Source of the DNA: Bradyrhizobium hipponense
Lineage (GTDB): Bacteria > Pseudomonadota > Alphaproteobacteria > Rhizobiales > Xanthobacteraceae
Length of the DNA stretch: 64,000 bases
Reading direction: 5' to 3'
NCBI RefSeq assembly: GCF_008123965.1
Contig: NZ_VSTH01000078.1
Coordinates: 186,001-250,000 of the forward strand
Shown: one piece after another, positions 53,094 to 62,160 of the stretch
Layout: each line of letters begins with the position of its first letter
Numbering within the stretch: position 1 is the stretch's first letter
Program-made: the position numbers and the translations under genes
The notes under the pieces: model-generated
What the model saw: only the letters and a program-made list of their open reading frames with translations
The model's database searches: none
What the model was told of the DNA's origin: nothing

Positions 53094-54536
53094 ATGTATC
53101 TCGGCATCGACCTCGGCACGTCTGCCGTCAAGATCGTTCTCGTCGACGACGCCCAGCGCGTGGTGGCGAGCCGCAGCCGGCCGCTGACGGTCTCTTCGCC
53201 ACATCCCGGCCATTGCGAGCAGGACCCGGCGCATTGGATCGAGGCCACATTCGCGGCACTGGACGCACTCAAGGCCGATCACGCGCGCGAACTGGCCGAG
53301 GTCGAGGGCGTCGGCCTGTCGGGCCAGATGCACGGCGCAACCCTGCTCGATGCGGGTCTGCGGCCGCTGCGGCCCTGCATTCTCTGGAATGACGGGCGCT
53401 CTTTCGCCGAATGCGCCGAGTTGGAGCGGCGCTGGCCTGCATTGCGGGCGACCACAGGCAACAAGGCGATGCCGGGATTCACCGCACCAAAACTGATGTG
53501 GGTCGCCAGGCACGAGCCGGAGATCTTCGCCGCCACCGGCCTTGTGCTGCAACCCAAGGCCTATCTGCGCCTCGTGCTGACCGGCGAGGCAATCGAGGAT
53601 GTCTCGGATGCCTCGGGATCATTGTGGCTCGATGTTATCAGGCGCGATTGGTCGGACGAGGGGCTTGCCGCAACAGCTCTGTCGCGCCGGCAGATGCCGC
53701 GTCTAGTCGAGGGCTGCGCACCGGCGGCGCGGCTGCGCACCGAATTGGCGCAGCGCTGGGGCATGAGCAGGCGGCCGATGATCGCCGGCGGCGCCGGCGA
53801 CAATCCGGCGGGAGCGATCGGCATCGGCGCCATCAACCCCGGCGCGGCGTTCATTTCGCTCGGGACTTCCGGCGCACTGCTGGTGCCGACGAAGACAGTC
53901 GCGTCCAATCCGGAGCGGGTCGTCCACACCTTTTGTCACGCCGTTCCGGGCAGGTGGATTCAAGCCGGTGCGATCCTCTCGGCGGCCTCGTGCCTGGCCT
54001 GGATCGCGCGGCTGCTGCGAGCGTCCGAATCTGACTTGCTGGCGCCGCTCGGGCTGTGCCCGCAGGCGCCGTCGCCGGTCAGCTTCCTGCCTTATCTTTC
54101 GGGCGAACGCACCCCGCATGATGATCCGGACGTGCGCGGCATGCTCGACGGGCTCAGTCACGCCACCGATCGTGACGCCATCGTGCAAGCCGTGCTCGAA
54201 GGCGTGGCCTTCGCGCTTGCGGATTGCCGGGACGTGCTTGCCGAGACTGGACTTGCGATTGCGGAGGCGGACGTCATCGGCGGCGGCTCGCGGTCGCGGT
54301 TCTGGCTTGCGGTGCTGGCCAATGTCCTGAACATCCCCGTACATCGCTTTGCCGAGGGCGAAACCGGCGCTGCGTTCGGCGCAGCGCGGCTCGGGCGGCT
54401 CGCGGTCACCGGGGAGACGATCGAGGCCGTCTGCACCGCGCCGCAGCGCGTCGAGACGTTCGAGCCCGAGCCCGCGCTTGCGCAGGCCTATGCCGCGCGG
54501 CTTGCGCAATGGCGCCGCCTGTACCAGCCGCGGTAA
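53094..54536 (+). CDS. xylB: xylulokinase
   Basis: A 480-residue FGGY-family sugar kinase, expected to phosphorylate D-xylulose (or a related ketose) with ATP. N-terminal ATP motif LGIDLGTSAVKIVLVD, substrate-binding GLSGQMHGATLLD, and the C-terminal VIGGGSRSRFWLAVLA are intact. It starts at ATG 53094; further upstream codons do not look native. The three genes of a sugar ABC transporter follow after about 250 bases. No xylose isomerase or regulator is in the window, so a pentose other than xylose is possible. Confidence 0.88.
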   Translation: MYLGIDLGTSAVKIVLVDDAQRVVASRSRPLTVSSPHPGHCEQDPAHWIEATFAALDALKADHARELAEVEGVGLSGQMHGATLLDAGLRPLRPCILWNDGRSFAECAELERRWPALRATTGNKAMPGFTAPKLMWVARHEPEIFAATGLVLQPKAYLRLVLTGEAIEDVSDASGSLWLDVIRRDWSDEGLAATALSRRQMPRLVEGCAPAARLRTELAQRWGMSRRPMIAGGAGDNPAGAIGIGAINPGAAFISLGTSGALLVPTKTVASNPERVVHTFCHAVPGRWIQAGAILSAASCLAWIARLLRASESDLLAPLGLCPQAPSPVSFLPYLSGERTPHDDPDVRGMLDGLSHATDRDAIVQAVLEGVAFALADCRDVLAETGLAIAEADVIGGGSRSRFWLAVLANVLNIPVHRFAEGETGAAFGAARLGRLAVTGETIEAVCTAPQRVETFEPEPALAQAYAARLAQWRRLYQPR

Positions 54537-54782
54537 TGACCGCGATACGCAAAGCATCGCGATCCGGCGCGAGGATGGTGCGCGACGATGTGGCGAAGAA
54601 AAGGCATTAGGTCCGAAGGTCGGTTCCGTCCGACAAAGATAAATCCGCCCCCGAGGGTTGGTCGGCTCGCGAGAGCTATTGCCCTGCGCCGCAGCCTTTT
54701 GTTTAATGCGCGCACGCGCGCCAGGGACAGAACGAGACGCGGGTGAGATGCGATGCCGCCGTCGGCGCATCGGGGAGGTGTG

Positions 54783-56303
54783 ATGAGCGAGCCCATCCTC
54801 GAGATGCGCCGGGTATCCAAGTCTTTCTTCAGCATCAAGGCGTTGCGCGACGTCGACCTCACCGTCTATCCGGGCGAGATCCATGCCTTGATGGGCGAGA
54901 ACGGCGCCGGCAAGTCCACGCTGATGAAGATCCTGTCGGGCGCCTACCGGCCCGATCCCGGCAGCGAAATCCGCATCGACGGCCAGCCGGTGCAGATCAA
55001 CGGCCCGCACGGCGGCCGCGCCGCCGGGATTGCGATCATCTATCAGGAGCTCTCGCTCGCCCCCAATCTGAGCGTCGCCGAGAATATTTACCTCGGCCGC
55101 GAGGTCTCCCGCGGCGGCTTGCTGGCGCGCGAGGCGATGCAGGCCGGCGTCGGTCCGATTCTGGCGCGGCTTGGTGCCGATTTCACGCCGCAGACGCTGG
55201 TTGCCAATCTCTCGATGGGCCAGCGCCAGCTGGTCGAGATCGCCCGTGCGCTGCACGCCCGTTCAAGAATCCTGATCATGGACGAGCCGACGACGGCGCT
55301 GTCGGCCGGCGAGAGCGAACGGCTGTTCGCCCTGATCCGCCAGCTGCGCGCCGAAGGTCTTGCCATCATCTATATCTCGCATCGCATGGACGAGGTCTAC
55401 GCGCTCGGCGACCGCGTCACGGTGCTGCGCGATGGCACGCTGGTCGGCTCGCTCGACAAGGGCGAGATCCGCGCCGACGCCATCGTGCGGATGATGGTGG
55501 GACGCGACGTCTCGTCCTTCTACAAGAAGGATCATGATCCCCAGGCGCGACCGGGCGCGCCGGTGCTCGCGGCCGTCGACATCGGCGACGGGCGGCGCGT
55601 CAAGGGATGTTCGCTGACGGTGCATTCGGGCGAGGTCGTCGGCCTTGCCGGCCTGATCGGCGCCGGCCGCACCGAGCTCGCACATCTCATCATCGGCGCC
55701 GCGCCCATGACCTCCGGCCATGTCGAGATCGAGGGCCGCACGGTCTCCATTCGCACGCCCGGCGAGGCGCTGGACGCGGGCATTGCCTACCTCACCGAGG
55801 ACAGAAAGGCGCTCGGCCTGTTCCTCGACATGTCCTGCCTCGACAACATCAATCTGGCGGTGCTCGGCCGCGATGCGAAGTTTGGCGGCATCCTCGACCG
55901 CGACAAGGCGCGCGAGCGCGCCAAGCGCGCGTTCGCTGGCCTCGGCATCCGCGCCGCGAATGTCGGCGTTCCCGCCGGCGGGCTCTCCGGCGGCAACCAG
56001 CAGAAGGTGCTGCTGTCGCGGCTGCTGGCGATCGGCCCGAAAATCCTGATCCTGGACGAGCCGACGCGCGGCGTCGACGTCGGCGCCAAGTCCGAGATCT
56101 ATTCGATCATCGACAACCTTGCAAAAGCAGGCACCGCGGTGCTCGTCATCTCGTCAGACCTGCCCGAGATCATCGGCATCTGCGACCGCGTCATCGTGAT
56201 GCGCGCAGGGCACATTGCCGGCCAGATGCGGCGCGGTGCGACGCCGCTCAGCCAGGAGGAGATCATGGCACTTGCCACCGGAACGGAGCAGCTCGATGCC
56301 TGA
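54783..56303 (+). CDS. sugar ABC transporter ATP-binding protein
   Basis: A 506-residue double ATPase of the ribose/xylose type (RbsA/XylG-like). The first Walker A GENGAGKSTLMKIL (about residue 39) with signature LSMGQRQLVEIARA and Walker B ILIMDEPTTAL is intact. The second half has a degenerate P loop (LAGLIGAGRTELAHL) with GLSGGNQQKVLLSR and LILDEPTRGVD, as is normal for this class. GGAGG lies 6 bases before the ATG. It overlaps the permease gene by 8 bases. Confidence 0.93.
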   Translation: MSEPILEMRRVSKSFFSIKALRDVDLTVYPGEIHALMGENGAGKSTLMKILSGAYRPDPGSEIRIDGQPVQINGPHGGRAAGIAIIYQELSLAPNLSVAENIYLGREVSRGGLLAREAMQAGVGPILARLGADFTPQTLVANLSMGQRQLVEIARALHARSRILIMDEPTTALSAGESERLFALIRQLRAEGLAIIYISHRMDEVYALGDRVTVLRDGTLVGSLDKGEIRADAIVRMMVGRDVSSFYKKDHDPQARPGAPVLAAVDIGDGRRVKGCSLTVHSGEVVGLAGLIGAGRTELAHLIIGAAPMTSGHVEIEGRTVSIRTPGEALDAGIAYLTEDRKALGLFLDMSCLDNINLAVLGRDAKFGGILDRDKARERAKRAFAGLGIRAANVGVPAGGLSGGNQQKVLLSRLLAIGPKILILDEPTRGVDVGAKSEIYSIIDNLAKAGTAVLVISSDLPEIIGICDRVIVMRAGHIAGQMRRGATPLSQEEIMALATGTEQLDA

Positions 56304-57351
56304 GAACGGCGCTTCCGCCAAAACCGCCTCCGCCAAAACCGCCCCTGCCACGCCCGGCCTTGCGGCCGCACAGGAGACCAAGCGGCAGCGCACGCGGATG
56401 ATCATTCGCGCGGTCGGCATGCTGCCGGTGCTGCTGCTCTTGTGCATCGGCTTTCATGTCCTGTCGGACGGCCGCTTCTTCACCGGCCAGAACATCGGCA
56501 TCGTTGTGCAGCAGTCCGCGGTCAACACTGTGCTAGCCGCAGGCATGACCTTCGTCATCCTCACCGGCGGCATCGATCTGTCGGTCGGCTCCATCCTCGC
56601 GGCCTCGGCGATGGCCGGGCTGATCATCTCCAAATTCCCCGATCTCGGGGCGCTGTGGCTGCCGGTCGCGGTGCTCACCGGCGCGGTGTTCGGCATCCTC
56701 AATGGCGCCTTGATCGCACTGTTGCGGCTGCCACCCTTCATCGTCACTCTGGGGTCGTTGACCGCGGTGCGCGGCGCCGCGCGCCTGCTCGGCGCCGATA
56801 CCACGGTGTTCAATCCGTCGATACCCTATGCCTTCATCGGCAACGGCGCGCTGACGCTTATTCCCGGCGTCGTCTCGATTCCCTGGCTCTGGGTGATCGC
56901 GCTCCTGGTCATCCTGGTGTCGTGGTTGGTGCTCAAGCGCACCGTGCTCGGGGTGCACATCTATGCGGTCGGAGGCAACGAGAGCGCGGCGCGGCTGGCC
57001 GGCATCAAGGTCTGGGCCGTGCTGATCTTCGTCTACGGGGTCTCCGGCCTGCTCGCGGGCCTCGGCGGCGCCATGCAGGCGGCGCGTCTCTACGCGGCCA
57101 ATGGCCTGCAGCTCGGCCAGTCCTACGAGCTCGACGCCATCACCGCCGTGATCCTGGGCGGCACCTCTTTTGTCGGCGGCATCGGCTCGATCTGGGGAAC
57201 GCTGGTCGGCGCGCTGATCATTGCCGTGTTGTCGAACGGCCTGATCCTGATCGGCGTGTCCGATGTCTGGCAATATGTCATCAAGGGCCTGGTGATCATC
57301 GGCGCGGTGGCGCTGGACCGCTATCGGCTGCAGGGCTCGGCGCGCACCTGA
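56296..57351 (+). CDS. sugar ABC transporter permease
   Basis: A 351-residue integral membrane protein of the ribose/xylose permease family. About ten TM segments begin at residue 41 (VGMLPVLLLLCIGFHVLSDG). FVILTGGIDLSVGSILA and GIKVWAVLIFVYGVSGLLAG are characteristic. The ATG at 56296 lies within the last codons of the ATPase gene, typical of translational coupling. A Thr/Ala/Lys-rich N-terminal tail of about 30 residues (ASAKTASAKTAPAT) is an unusual addition. Confidence 0.92.
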   Translation: MPENGASAKTASAKTAPATPGLAAAQETKRQRTRMIIRAVGMLPVLLLLCIGFHVLSDGRFFTGQNIGIVVQQSAVNTVLAAGMTFVILTGGIDLSVGSILAASAMAGLIISKFPDLGALWLPVAVLTGAVFGILNGALIALLRLPPFIVTLGSLTAVRGAARLLGADTTVFNPSIPYAFIGNGALTLIPGVVSIPWLWVIALLVILVSWLVLKRTVLGVHIYAVGGNESAARLAGIKVWAVLIFVYGVSGLLAGLGGAMQAARLYAANGLQLGQSYELDAITAVILGGTSFVGGIGSIWGTLVGALIIAVLSNGLILIGVSDVWQYVIKGLVIIGAVALDRYRLQGSART

Positions 57352-57443
57352 AGCGCCGAGGAAATGCGCTGCGCCGTCATATCGATTCCGTCACGGCAAC
57401 TGGTCGCCGTGGCGGAGATTCAAACAGACCAGGGAGGAAGCCA

Positions 57444-58391
57444 ATGTTGAAGACGATCTCGTTAGCCGGCGCCGCGATGGCGCTCGTCCTGAGCTCCGCA
57501 CCGACCTTCGCCAAGGAGCTCAAGTCGATCGGCATTTCGCTGGGCTCGCTCGGCAATCCGTTCTTCGTCGCGCTGTCGAAGGGCGCCGAGTTCGAGGCCA
57601 AGAAGACCAATCCCAACGTCAAGATCACCACCGTCGGCTTCGAGTATGACCTCGGCAAGCAGGTCACCCAGATCGACAATTTCATCGCCGCCGGCGTCGA
57701 CCTGATCCTGCTCAATCCCGGCGATCCCAAGGCGGTTGGCCCTGCGATCAAGAAGGCGCAAGCGGCCGGCATCGTCGTCGTAGCCGTCGACACCGCCGCC
57801 GAAGGCGCCGACGCCACGGTGACCACCAACAACGTCCAGGCCGGCGAGATCTCCTGCCAGTACATCGTCGACAAGCTGGGCGGCAAAGGCGATGTGATCA
57901 TCGAGAACGGCCCGCAGGTCTCCGCGGTGATCGACCGCGTCGTCGGCTGCAAGAACGTGCTCGGCAAGAACCCCGGCATCAAGGTCTTGTCCAACGACCA
58001 GGACGGCAAGGGCTCGCGCGAAGGCGGGCTGACGGTGGCGCAGGGCTATCTGACCCGCTTTGCCAAGATCGACGCCGTCTTCGCCATCAACGATCCGCAG
58101 GCCATCGGCACCGATCTTGCGGCGCGCCAGCAGCAGCGCACCGGCATCGTCATCACCGCGGTCGACGGCGCGCCCGACATCGAAGCCGCGCTGAAGGACC
58201 CGCAGGCGGCGCAGATCCAGGCCTCCGCCTCGCAGGATCCGTTCTTCATGGCCCGCCGCGCCGTGCAGGTCGGCGTCGGCATCCTCAACGGCCAGAAGCC
58301 GGCATCCACCGTCGAGCTGCTGCCCTCGAAACTCGTGACGCGCGACAACGTCAAAGAGTACAAGGGCTGGACCTCGGACCGCTCGCAGTAA
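57444..58391 (+). CDS. sugar ABC transporter substrate-binding protein
   Basis: A 315-residue periplasmic binding protein of the ribose/galactose type (Peripla_BP_4). The signal peptide covers residues 1-23 (cleavage after TFA). The mature domain begins KELKSIGISLGSLGNPFFVA and has GVDLILLNPGDPKAVG. It binds a monosaccharide; the ligand is not decided. GGAGG precedes the ATG by 7 bases. It is the last gene of the operon and is followed by a 24-base palindrome. Confidence 0.92.
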   Translation: MLKTISLAGAAMALVLSSAPTFAKELKSIGISLGSLGNPFFVALSKGAEFEAKKTNPNVKITTVGFEYDLGKQVTQIDNFIAAGVDLILLNPGDPKAVGPAIKKAQAAGIVVVAVDTAAEGADATVTTNNVQAGEISCQYIVDKLGGKGDVIIENGPQVSAVIDRVVGCKNVLGKNPGIKVLSNDQDGKGSREGGLTVAQGYLTRFAKIDAVFAINDPQAIGTDLAARQQQRTGIVITAVDGAPDIEAALKDPQAAQIQASASQDPFFMARRAVQVGVGILNGQKPASTVELLPSKLVTRDNVKEYKGWTSDRSQ

Positions 58392-58404
58392 GCGGCAGGC
58401 GACG

Positions 58405-58428
58405 GCCGGCGCCGCATGCGGCGCCGGC
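58405..58428 (+). terminator. 24-bp perfect palindrome after the sugar ABC operon
   Basis: GCCGGCGCCGCATG plus its complement GCGGCGCCGGC forms a perfect self-complementary 24-base sequence, 13 bases after the binding-protein stop. No T run follows; a strong hairpin ending the operon or stabilising its mRNA is likely. Confidence 0.6.
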
Positions 58429-58793
58429 TGGTCTCGCGGAGTGCGGATTGTTTAGGTTCAAATCCTGCTCTCAAGCAGTCCGCAGACTCTATCATGGCAT
58501 AAGTCCCACTTCGGCTGTTCAATGCAAAGCGAACGTCGCTCCTTTCCGCCATGACCGCATGTGTGCCCGAAGGCGAAGATCGCCATTGTGTCCCGGCACG
58601 TCGGCAGTCGAGGCCAGGGCGGACCTCGGGAAGACGCGCCAAATCACGTGAATGATCCGAAGCCGCCATCGTTCGAGCGAGAATAACCATTCAGGGCGTA
58701 ATCAATGTCTCGACAGGAATTCCAACGTGATCTGGTTGAAGACGTCTGCATTTTGTCTCTGCATAACGTGCCCTGCATTCGGTATTACCACTG
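58429..58793. other. intergenic stretch containing degenerate repeat copy D
   Basis: No gene found. The part at about 58565-58658 is similar over about 95 bases to 62450-62545, sharing CACGTCGGC, GTCGAGG and GCGGACCT-type blocks. It belongs to the degenerate intergenic family described in the findings. Confidence 0.45.
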
Positions 58794-59414
58794 TTGCACG
58801 ACAATAGCGCACGCCCCGCGAAAGAAGGTCAATGGTGGGAAGTTGCGCCTGCGGTGGTGATCTTCACCCTAGCGACCGCGCCAATCATGTTTAGTTCAGA
58901 CTCCTCGCCCGCCGCGGGGAGGTGGTTTACCGTGAAAGGCGTCAACAAAGGTGTGCTGACCATCGAGACCAATTTCGCTGGCGTATCCGAACTCGATCCG
59001 CGGCAACAGAAGAACGGCCTCTGCAGCCCGGCGACCTTTTGCGGCTGGCAGGCGGACGGGACCTGCGGGTCGAAGCTTGCGACCGCTGATCCAGGCAAGG
59101 ACCCGTTGCTTGTCGCCGATCCGGCGCTGGCCAAGGAAGCGGACGCAGTTTGCCGGACTTGGGCGGTCAAGGATCTCGACTGCCCGTCGGCCGGATGTTT
59201 CGGCTTCTCGTTCAAACTTCCGGCTGGCTTCAAGGCGTTGAACCAGGGGCAGGCGGGGCGTCCGACGCCAACCGCATTTCCCGCGACAGGCGACTTCGCC
59301 ACGCGTTTCCTCAACACCAAGGTCGTCCCTGATAACGCAAGCCGCGCCCAGGGTGGGGGCGAGACGGAGTGTTTTTATCGAAGAGTGCCGGGCAGTTGCA
59401 CGGCGCAGCAATAG
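58794..59414 (+). CDS. hypothetical secreted/anchored Cys-rich protein
   Basis: A 206-residue product from a TTG at 58794. One hydrophobic segment (APAVVIFTLATAPIMF, about residues 18-33) could be a signal anchor. The remainder has eight cysteines in pairs (NGLCSPATFCGW, DGTCGSK, AVCRTW, DLDCPSAGCFGF and ETECFYRRVPGSC), consistent with several disulfides in an exported protein. No ribosome-binding site supports the TTG, and the 5' end may be decayed. The mature part shows clear coding bias. No family was recognised. Confidence 0.55.
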   Translation: MHDNSARPAKEGQWWEVAPAVVIFTLATAPIMFSSDSSPAAGRWFTVKGVNKGVLTIETNFAGVSELDPRQQKNGLCSPATFCGWQADGTCGSKLATADPGKDPLLVADPALAKEADAVCRTWAVKDLDCPSAGCFGFSFKLPAGFKALNQGQAGRPTPTAFPATGDFATRFLNTKVVPDNASRAQGGGETECFYRRVPGSCTAQQ

Positions 59415-59964
59415 CCCAGCCCCGTTCATCGATCTGAGCGCGTCAATGTCACGACGTTGGCGCTGCCGATCCGAAATGTTGGCGGCCGAATGATCCGAGC
59501 GGAAGCACAGCTTCCGTTCCGCGAATGGTTGCTCAAGCGATGGGAGCTGGGGTACGGGGCGGCCTTGGCCCGCCGCTCACTCGCATTCTTCGCGTTGCGG
59601 CGAGATCCCCGCTCATTCCCGTCTTAAACTGGAATGGTATATGCCCAATTCTTTGCTGGCCAGTATGAGGATGGTCTCTTTTGGGCCATGAAAGCCCTCC
59701 AACACCGTTCGAAATTCCTGGGTGCCCAACGGATAGCGACGGCTAGTCTGGCGATGGCCAGACGTACCGCAGAAGCCACGCGGGCATGCGACGCAATTTT
59801 GCAGAGCGACTCCACCTTGCAGCTACACGTCGGTTGATAGAGGCAAACCGGAAGCAAGTTCAGCCTGGCATCTACCGCTGCTTTTGACCCGGAGCCGAAC
59901 AACGATTGAGCCGCAGTCACGTCTCCTGTTGAGGATGGACCTGACGGTTGCGGTCGTCGACCGA
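59415..59964. other. intergenic stretch with degenerate repeat copy A
   Basis: No gene. Unbiased sequence; about 59826-59890 is a copy of the CACGTCGG family (A) that most resembles 61058-61123. Near 59580-59640 there is nothing recognisable. Confidence 0.4.
59826..59890 (+). repeat. degenerate intergenic repeat, copy A
   Basis: Shares about three quarters of positions with 61058-61123 over 65 bases, including CACGTCGG, GGCAA-CCGGA-GCAAGT, CTGGC-TCTACCG and TGCTTT blocks. The order and spacing are kept with one single-base gap. Confidence 0.5.
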
Positions 59965-60537
59965 TCATTTCTGGTTTGGAATGTTCTGAATGGCCCCGTT
60001 CACCGGATTCCACTGCACCCGACCATCGGAAGCGGAAAGGTTTAGACCGCCGCCGGTCCCGAAGAGAACCATGTGGCCTGAGTTGGCGACATCGACACCG
60101 AGCACGGCACGAGGAAGTTTTGCAGCATTGGACATAGTCAAGGACGGATCCTGCTGATCATTGAGAGAAAGCATTGCCCGAGAGCCTTGCTCTGCATCCA
60201 AGAGCGCCACTGAAGGCGCGCCATTCGGGCGAAGCCCGATGCTGAGACGCACCTTCTCACGGCCATCGAACAACGAGATTTGCGGCGTTCCGTCGGACGC
60301 GGATGAAATCAACGCTACTATCTTGCCGGTGTCATTGCGCAAGGCTATCGTTTCCGCGGACAAAGTCTTGACTTTGACTGTATTGGCACTGACGGTCGAC
60401 TGCAATTGTGATGAAACTATCGTTGCAGCCGCCATGATTGTGGCCCCTAACACGCTCCATTTAAGGGCCTTGAGCAATCGGTCCTGCCGCTGGATGTGCG
60501 ATGCAAGATTTTCAAGAGTGAGTTCTGTCTTGAGCAT
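59965..60537 (-). CDS. membrane-anchored hypothetical protein with beta-repeat domain
   Basis: A 190-residue product. The N-terminal cytoplasmic part (MLKTELTLENLASHIQRQDR) is followed by one TM segment at about residues 27-45 (WSVLGATIMAAATIVSSQL). The extracytoplasmic part has repeating short strands with LRNDTGKIVALISSASDGTP, FDGREKVRLSIGLRPNGAPS and LDAEQGSRAMLSLNDQ. This resembles a small beta-helix or propeller-like repeat of about 20-25 residues. No enzyme motif is visible and no family name is known to me. Confidence 0.7.
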   Translation of the reverse strand: MLKTELTLENLASHIQRQDRLLKALKWSVLGATIMAAATIVSSQLQSTVSANTVKVKTLSAETIALRNDTGKIVALISSASDGTPQISLFDGREKVRLSIGLRPNGAPSVALLDAEQGSRAMLSLNDQQDPSLTMSNAAKLPRAVLGVDVANSGHMVLFGTGGGLNLSASDGRVQWNPVNGAIQNIPNQK

Positions 60538-60654
60538 AACTGCTCCTTTGCGTTCGAAAATGCTTCATCGCGAGCGTAAGCTAGTATGGATCCTGGGTGC
60601 GGACTTTGCGCGCCCAGCGGCGGATGCTGGCAGCAAACCGCTGTGACAGTCACC

Positions 60655-60885
60655 TCAGCGGCCGCCGGGAAGGTAGTTTTGCTTGCAGGTTTCAATGTTC
60701 CTGTTTCGGTTCGGGTAGTCAGAACCGAAGGCCCCCACGTATTTTAGACAGGCCATGTATGGCTTGTTTCCCATCCAAGCATATTGTGAGCCCCAGCCTG
60801 CTGCAGCAGGCGAATAGTCGGCGGATCCGAGTAGAGAGCCGAACCCAATGAGGGCAGCGAACAGAGCAAGGCGAGCGGTTTTCAT
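60655..60885 (-). CDS. small secreted hypothetical protein
   Basis: A 76-residue product with a signal peptide (MKTARLALFAALIGFGSLLG, cleavage near AAA at residue 29). The mature tail is Tyr/Gly/Asn-rich with two cysteines (YMACLKYVGAFGSDY and IETCKQNYLPGG). AGGAGG lies 8 bases before the ATG. Unknown function. Confidence 0.7.
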   Translation of the reverse strand: MKTARLALFAALIGFGSLLGSADYSPAAAGWGSQYAWMGNKPYMACLKYVGAFGSDYPNRNRNIETCKQNYLPGGR

Positions 60886-61057
60886 TTGAGGTCCTCCTAT
60901 TTTCGGCCGCCGATCGCGGCCACGATGCAGAGATGCCGCAATTGCTTTGTGCCTTCAGTGACCTATGTCACGGGCGGTGTTTATCCTTGTGCAGCCTACT
61001 CACCACGGCGGGATCGATCGGCTTTGGTCCTTGGCCGTCGATCAGTTGACCCCGTGT

Positions 61058-61123
61058 CACGTCGGCTGTCGGTGGCAAGCCGGACGCAAGTCCAACCCTG
61101 GCGTCTACCGTTGCTTTCGGCCC
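61058..61123 (+). repeat. degenerate intergenic repeat, copy B
   Basis: Partner of 59826-59890 (see there). Same order of blocks, with one extra base. Confidence 0.5.
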
Positions 61124-61241
61124 TCTGCGAAGAAGCGGCAGCCCTCCGCGAGGTCCGCTCACTGAGGCATGGCGGACCAGATTTGCTCACGTTGAGTTCT
61201 TCGCATTTTGACCCAGAACGGACCTTGCCCTTTGCTCGCGT

Positions 61242-61273
61242 ACTGGTGCGAACCTCAAGAAGTTCGCACCAGT
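61242..61273. repeat. perfect 12-bp inverted repeat
   Basis: ACTGGTGCGAAC and GTTCGCACCAGT are perfect complements with an 8-base loop (CTCAAGAA). No T run follows. It may end the phytanoyl-CoA-dioxygenase transcript or be a recognition site. Confidence 0.45.
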
Positions 61274-61341
61274 GGCGAGTCGCCTATCAACGATCTATTG
61301 GATTTTTGGCCGCTGGGCCGACGCCTCGGAGCCGGTCGGAG

Positions 61342-62160
61342 TTATTCCGCGAAGCCGCCCTCCTGAAGAGCTTGCCGAATCGCGATCTCAACCGGTGAAT
61401 AATTGCCGTCCACCCGCTCGAGCCGGATGGGTTCCGAGGGATGCAGCGGCGGCTGGGCCATGAACCGCGGCGCCGTCCCTTGGTGGCGCTGCCCGGCGTG
61501 CAGGAGGAACGGATGGCACAGGTAGACAGTGCCGGCTTCACCCGTCGCCAGCGCCTCGGGCCGCTCGGCTCCCATCTAACCCTGCGCCATTTCCGTTTGT
61601 GACATCCCAGTCTCGCCTGCTGGCGCGAGGAAGCGTGCCATGTCGAAGTGTGATCCCACCCTTATCCGCGTTGGGGCGTCGCGTGGGCCGATGTCGGAAA
61701 ACAGGAACAGCATCAACAGGGCGCGGCCGCGCGACCTCACATTCGCGCGCCGCTCATTCGGATCGCCGCCATCGGGGGAAAAGCTTGTATCCATGTGCCA
61801 ACCGTCGTCTCCGGGCTCATCCGGATGGGGGAAGCGTACGACAAACGTGCCCCCGAAGCCCAGCGAGCCCAGGCGCCAACGGCCCTCGCCGACGATCTGA
61901 TCGAACGCGGCGTGCAGCAGCGGCGTGCGCTCCGCCTTCAGGAACGGCGCGTCCTTGTAGCCGGAAAGCCGGATGACCGGTTTTGTCCAGGTCGCCTGAT
62001 TGTGGGGATCGCAGCCAGTATCGCGCCACAGGATGGTGCGGGCCTCGTCGGCAAGTTCGCGCGGAAACGCCCGGTCGATGCGGACGAATCCGTCGCGAAT
62101 GAATTGCTGTATCTGATCATCGCTGAGTGCGCGCATCGACTCATGTTCATCAGCAGGCAT
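61342..62160 (-). pseudogene. phytanoyl-CoA dioxygenase-type gene split by in-frame TAG
   Basis: Two parts in the same frame: codons 1-194 from ATG 62160 (GAGGA 7 bases upstream) to TAG at 61578-61576, then 77 more codons to a normal stop at 61342. The first part holds the iron-binding His-x-Asp (WHMDTSF, His122/Asp124). The second holds the distal region with CHPFLLHAGQ, including the second His and an Arg-rich PRFMAQPPL. Homologues read without a break from the LAPAGETG segment into RPEALATGEAGTVYLCHP. So a single point mutation converts a sense codon to TAG. The truncated product lacks the second His ligand and should be inactive unless the stop is suppressed or the tail is made from the ATG at 61575. 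Confidence 0.82.

Larger units (their letters stand above)
60886..61341. other. intergenic stretch with degenerate repeat copy B and a hairpin
   Basis: No gene. Contains repeat copy B at 61058-61123 and a perfect 12-bp hairpin at 61242-61273. Confidence 0.4.

Noticed and set aside
54743..55537. Frame overlapping the start of the sugar ABC ATPase
   Set aside because: Out-of-phase shadow of the ATP-binding gene, whose Walker and signature motifs are intact.
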